From Haberlea rhodopensis (lineage: Eukaryota; Streptophyta; Magnoliopsida; Lamiales; Gesneriaceae), in NCBI GenBank assembly GCA_907163345.1, contig CAJQUN010000014.1, forward strand, positions 2,852,001 to 2,916,000: a stretch of DNA of 64,000 nucleotides, in the 5' to 3' direction. The notes beneath the pieces were generated by a model, which did no database searches, was not told the DNA's origin, and was given only the letters and a program-made list of their open reading frames with translations. Position numbers and translations under genes: made by a program. How positions within the stretch are numbered: position 1 is the first letter of the stretch; every line of letters starts with the position of its first letter. Shown piece after piece: positions 61,064-64,000 of this stretch.

Positions 61064-63924
61064 CTACGAAATTTGAGCAATTTCAAGCAAGATTTTATGC
61101 AAAGATTGAGGCTTTGAGAAGAAAGGACAATGGTCGCTGCCTTTGATCTTGAAGACACCTTCGGGTGGGTTTTCTCTCACAAGCTTTTCTTGTACATCTG
61201 GCGAAAGGGCGTGATCATCCAGCGTTTGAATGTAGAATCGACGTCCAGTTCCATACTTTTCTGTTGATAAAGCCAGTTTCTCCATCATGGGAATAAGAGG
61301 AATGGGTCTCATGGAAACCATAGCCAAAGCAACATCCTGGAACAAGATAAGAATAATCATGCAATTGGTCCAAGGAATATGAAAAGAGTCATATACTTAA
61401 CAATCATTCCAACAACTAAAACTATGTCACATTTAAACATACACCTCACAAGATGAATTCCTGTATTTCAGATTATAAGATAAAAAAGAAGTCAAAACTT
61501 GAAGTTCGTCTATATTTCACTTGTTCATCTATGTAAAGGAAAAAAGAGGATTTATAAAGAGGACCAACAATGCCAAACAAAATATGGTAAGTTGATATGT
61601 TAAAAGAGGTAGACTTCCAAAAGCAATAAGCAATTGATTTTTAAGATTATGAGTGGGTTCCGATCGAGAAGCCAAAACAAGATAACTGTTATTTTTTTAA
61701 AAAAAATTTATGAGTGGACAAATAAGCTGTTTCTAAAAGTGCTCAAAAAACCCAGAAACTTTAGCTCCAACTCCTCCTTTTTTAAAAACTCTTTTTCACT
61801 ATTATACCCAAATTAAAACTGCTTCTTTAAAAACTCTGTTCGATAAAGTACTTTTCTAAGCAACGTTCTTCTGTATACAAACTGATCCTATGTTCCTAAC
61901 TGATACCTTACATAGAGCCATTAAGTTACTTCATATTCTACCCAGTGGTAACTCTAATCATTTTATACTGATTTCAATAAAGTTAGTAATAACATATACT
62001 TGTTTGTGGTTGTACTTGTATCGAGAACAACAGATCATCATACTAAATGGCTAAATGAAAACGAATGAGTATTTATACTTTATGTACTACTAAGTGAACC
62101 TATTGACAAGACTTAATATGATTTGAACACATAATTCAGTAAAGATTCCCAAAAACTCAGCTTGGACGTAAACTGTACCTTAGCAGGAGATTGATTAAAA
62201 TATAGCCCGTGCATTTGCTGCTTTTCAAACATGAGTGCTGTTGGAGGATTGTCTTTACCATTACCATAAATTAGAGACTTCGACTCTGGTGAAAAAATTT
62301 CTGCAGAACCAAGCTGCAAGAGAATTATGTCAAAAGCAAGAAATAACAGAAAAAGAATACCACGGAAAATCAGGGTGCAGTCCACAAGATGATGTCATCC
62401 TGTCTGCTAAATAAACCAGGCTAAATGGAGACGGGAAAATTCTTAACAGTTCATTGGCAAATGATAAAAGCTTACGTAACAAAGACCAACATATCCATTT
62501 TTTGTGAAGGAAACAAACAAAGTTTAAACCATTTTTTCATAGGATAGTGGAATTCTAAAGATGCGATTAAATTCCAGATAACTTTGAATATTCCACTGAT
62601 AGCGGACAAAACAGCAAGCTACTTCACAGAGAAAAGAAACTTTGACAGCACAACTCCAAGCACACCTCTTCAGCGAACACGTCAAAAGGCCTCTGCCCAT
62701 TAGATACCATTGTAGCACAAACGTAGATGGCTTTTGAGATCTTCTCTGGGAGATGCTCTAATACATAGGAAATGCAAGCACCTCCACTACTGTGGCCAAC
62801 CAATATTACCTGCAAAGACACCTGTTACTCGGCCTGAAACCAATGCCTGTCAACAGAAACTAAAACTGTACCATGAAATTGATCGACTATAACTTCCTAG
62901 TACTTCCTACCTTTTCATCCTCCGACAATTTCTGCAGAAAATCAATTAATGGTTTTGAGTAATCTGCTAGCGTGGCGACCTTGTTTGTATCAGTTAGATC
63001 AATACCAGATCCTCTTAGATCCAAGGCGGTAGGAAGTAACCCAGATTCCTCGAGTAGTGCAATACTTTTATACCAACACCAAGCTCCGAAACCTTCACCG
63101 TGTACCAAAACAAATTCTTTGTTTTGAGCTTCTCCAAAAACTCTGGCAACTGTAAAGGATACACTTACAAATGAGTAAACTAATGTTAAAACATTAGAAA
63201 TTTAAAAAATAAATGAAAAGGATGATCCCTTAAAAGGAGGTATTTAGGGGCTTGTACTTGTCTGACGAAAATGCCTACAAATATCTCCTCACCAGAATTA
63301 GAGTTGCGGTACACCTCTAATCTTACAAAAAACCATATAAAAATCAAACCACCCTTTGCACCAAGATTTAATATCACAAAAAAACTCCTGAGGCCTAAAA
63401 ATAAGAACCACCTTTTTACTTTCTCAAAGAAAAAGTCCATAAACCCAACTTTTTCCACCCTTTGAACAGGGTCATGAATCTTGGCCACACTTTCTATGTA
63501 CACAAGTAAAAAATAAATACTTGACAAGAGATAACATAAAGAAGCCACCCTATTCCCTTTAGATCCTAGTCGTGGCTTCAAAACAAAATCCAGCCACAAA
63601 CGTACTAGTAAAACACAAGGATAAGGCACCACAAACATGTAAAGCTTTTACCTGTTTATTATTAACAGTAGCATTAGAAAAAGGGTCGGATAAATCGGCG
63701 GTGCGGCGGCGAGAGCTGGTGGATCCAATTCGCCTAGACATGGACCCATTCTCAAATCTCTGAGAAAGCTGACGCTGCTGAATTGACATAGCTAGCGCTT
63801 GCCTGTGCAGCAATTCTTCATCATTTGCACCGTTCCTCTTCGACAACGAACCCCTTTTACTCCTTGATCCAATCCCACCATTTTTGTTATCCTTCTTAGG
63901 CATACACACGAACTTGTTCCCCAT
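61064..63924 (-). pseudogene. MES11: MES11-type methylesterase, plastid-targeted, with a one-base frameshift
   Basis: Plant methylesterase (MES) family; these hydrolyse methyl esters of small hormones, but the substrate of the MES11 clade is not settled. Exons: 63924-63652, 63149-62911, 62809-62666, 62313-62179, 61336-61064. Exons 1, 3, 4 and 5 are multiples of three and phase 0, but exon 2 is 239 bases, one short. It begins in frame as LPEFLEKLKTKN, as in the family, then continues as FVLVHGEGFGAWCWYK only in another frame, so one base is missing near 63112-63118. The rest is well preserved: catalytic Ser in ILVGHSSGGACISY, LALSTEKYGTGRRFYIQTLDD (Asp) and KGSDHCPFFSKPQSL (His). The Ser/Arg-rich N-terminus fits the plastid-targeted clade. 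It could be a young null allele or a sequencing error. Confidence 0.8.
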
Positions 63925-64000
63925 TTTTGGAACGTAAGATTAAATTTTTAACAAAACCAAATTTTATTTTCTTGATTAGTCACCAAAAAACCATAGGCAT

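Noticed and set aside
63186..63638. 150-codon minus-strand open frame in methylesterase intron 1
   Set aside because: It lies entirely in the intron between exons 1 and 2, is hydrophobic and repetitive, and breaks the known family order.
1..64000. CRISPR array, operon, prokaryotic or organellar origin
   Set aside because: Repeats are transposons, microsatellites or minisatellites without unique spacers, and genes are intron-rich plant nuclear genes.

Overview
The window is nuclear DNA from a flowering plant. It is AT-rich, its genes have many short GT..AG introns, and every host protein recognised is a land-plant family member (PP2A methylesterase, DRP2 dynamin, chloroplast DUF179 protein, MES11-type methylesterase, FSH1-type hydrolase). 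Protein flavour and transposon content suggest a eudicot, perhaps an asterid, but nothing here fixes the species. All gene models were built by hand from splice sites, reading phase and remembered family conservation. No alignment was run.

Layout. 1-2.2 kb: 5' exon of an unidentified acidic membrane-anchored protein (minus strand) whose remaining exons lie beyond the left edge. 2.2-6.5 kb: intergenic, with a fold-back repeat, an orphan TATA box plus exon-like segment, and a minisatellite. 6.5-10.5 kb: complete 13-exon protein phosphatase methylesterase gene (plus). 11.1-18.7 kb: 13-exon chloroplast-type alpha/beta hydrolase (plus), with a fold-back MITE and an (AT)n tract in its promoter and a 1-kb TTA-flanked MITE plus a LINE relic in its introns. 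20.0-33.5 kb: a 13.5-kb Helitron with both termini recognisable, carrying Rep-helicase and RPA genes on the minus strand. 34.7-36.8 kb: three-exon UPF0301/DUF179 protein (minus). 37-41 kb: repeat belt with a MITE with 10-bp target duplication, a SINE, a decayed gypsy-type gag-like gene and another MITE. 41.6-54.0 kb: complete 22-exon dynamin-related protein 2 gene (plus). 54-59 kb: gene-free, with a TRIM-like retroelement and a minisatellite. 59.1-60.4 kb: six-exon FSH1-type serine hydrolase (plus). 61.1-63.9 kb: five-exon MES11-type methylesterase (minus), broken by an apparent one-base deletion in exon 2.

How the parts relate. There is no operon-like logic. The host genes are independent housekeeping or signalling genes: PP2A demethylation, plastid hydrolase, plastid DUF179 protein, clathrin-vesicle scission, small serine hydrolase and methyl-ester hydrolase. 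Four of the seven host genes are alpha/beta hydrolases from four different families, so this is not a recent tandem array. The Helitron is a self-contained rolling-circle transposon: Rep-Hel cuts and unwinds DNA, and RPA would coat the single strand.

Most notable: the Helitron with diagnostic ends; a tandemly duplicated, splice-ready 36-nt micro-exon in the DRP2 gene; the single-base frameshift in the methylesterase, supported by exon-length arithmetic; and several non-autonomous transposons whose target-site duplications can be read directly.
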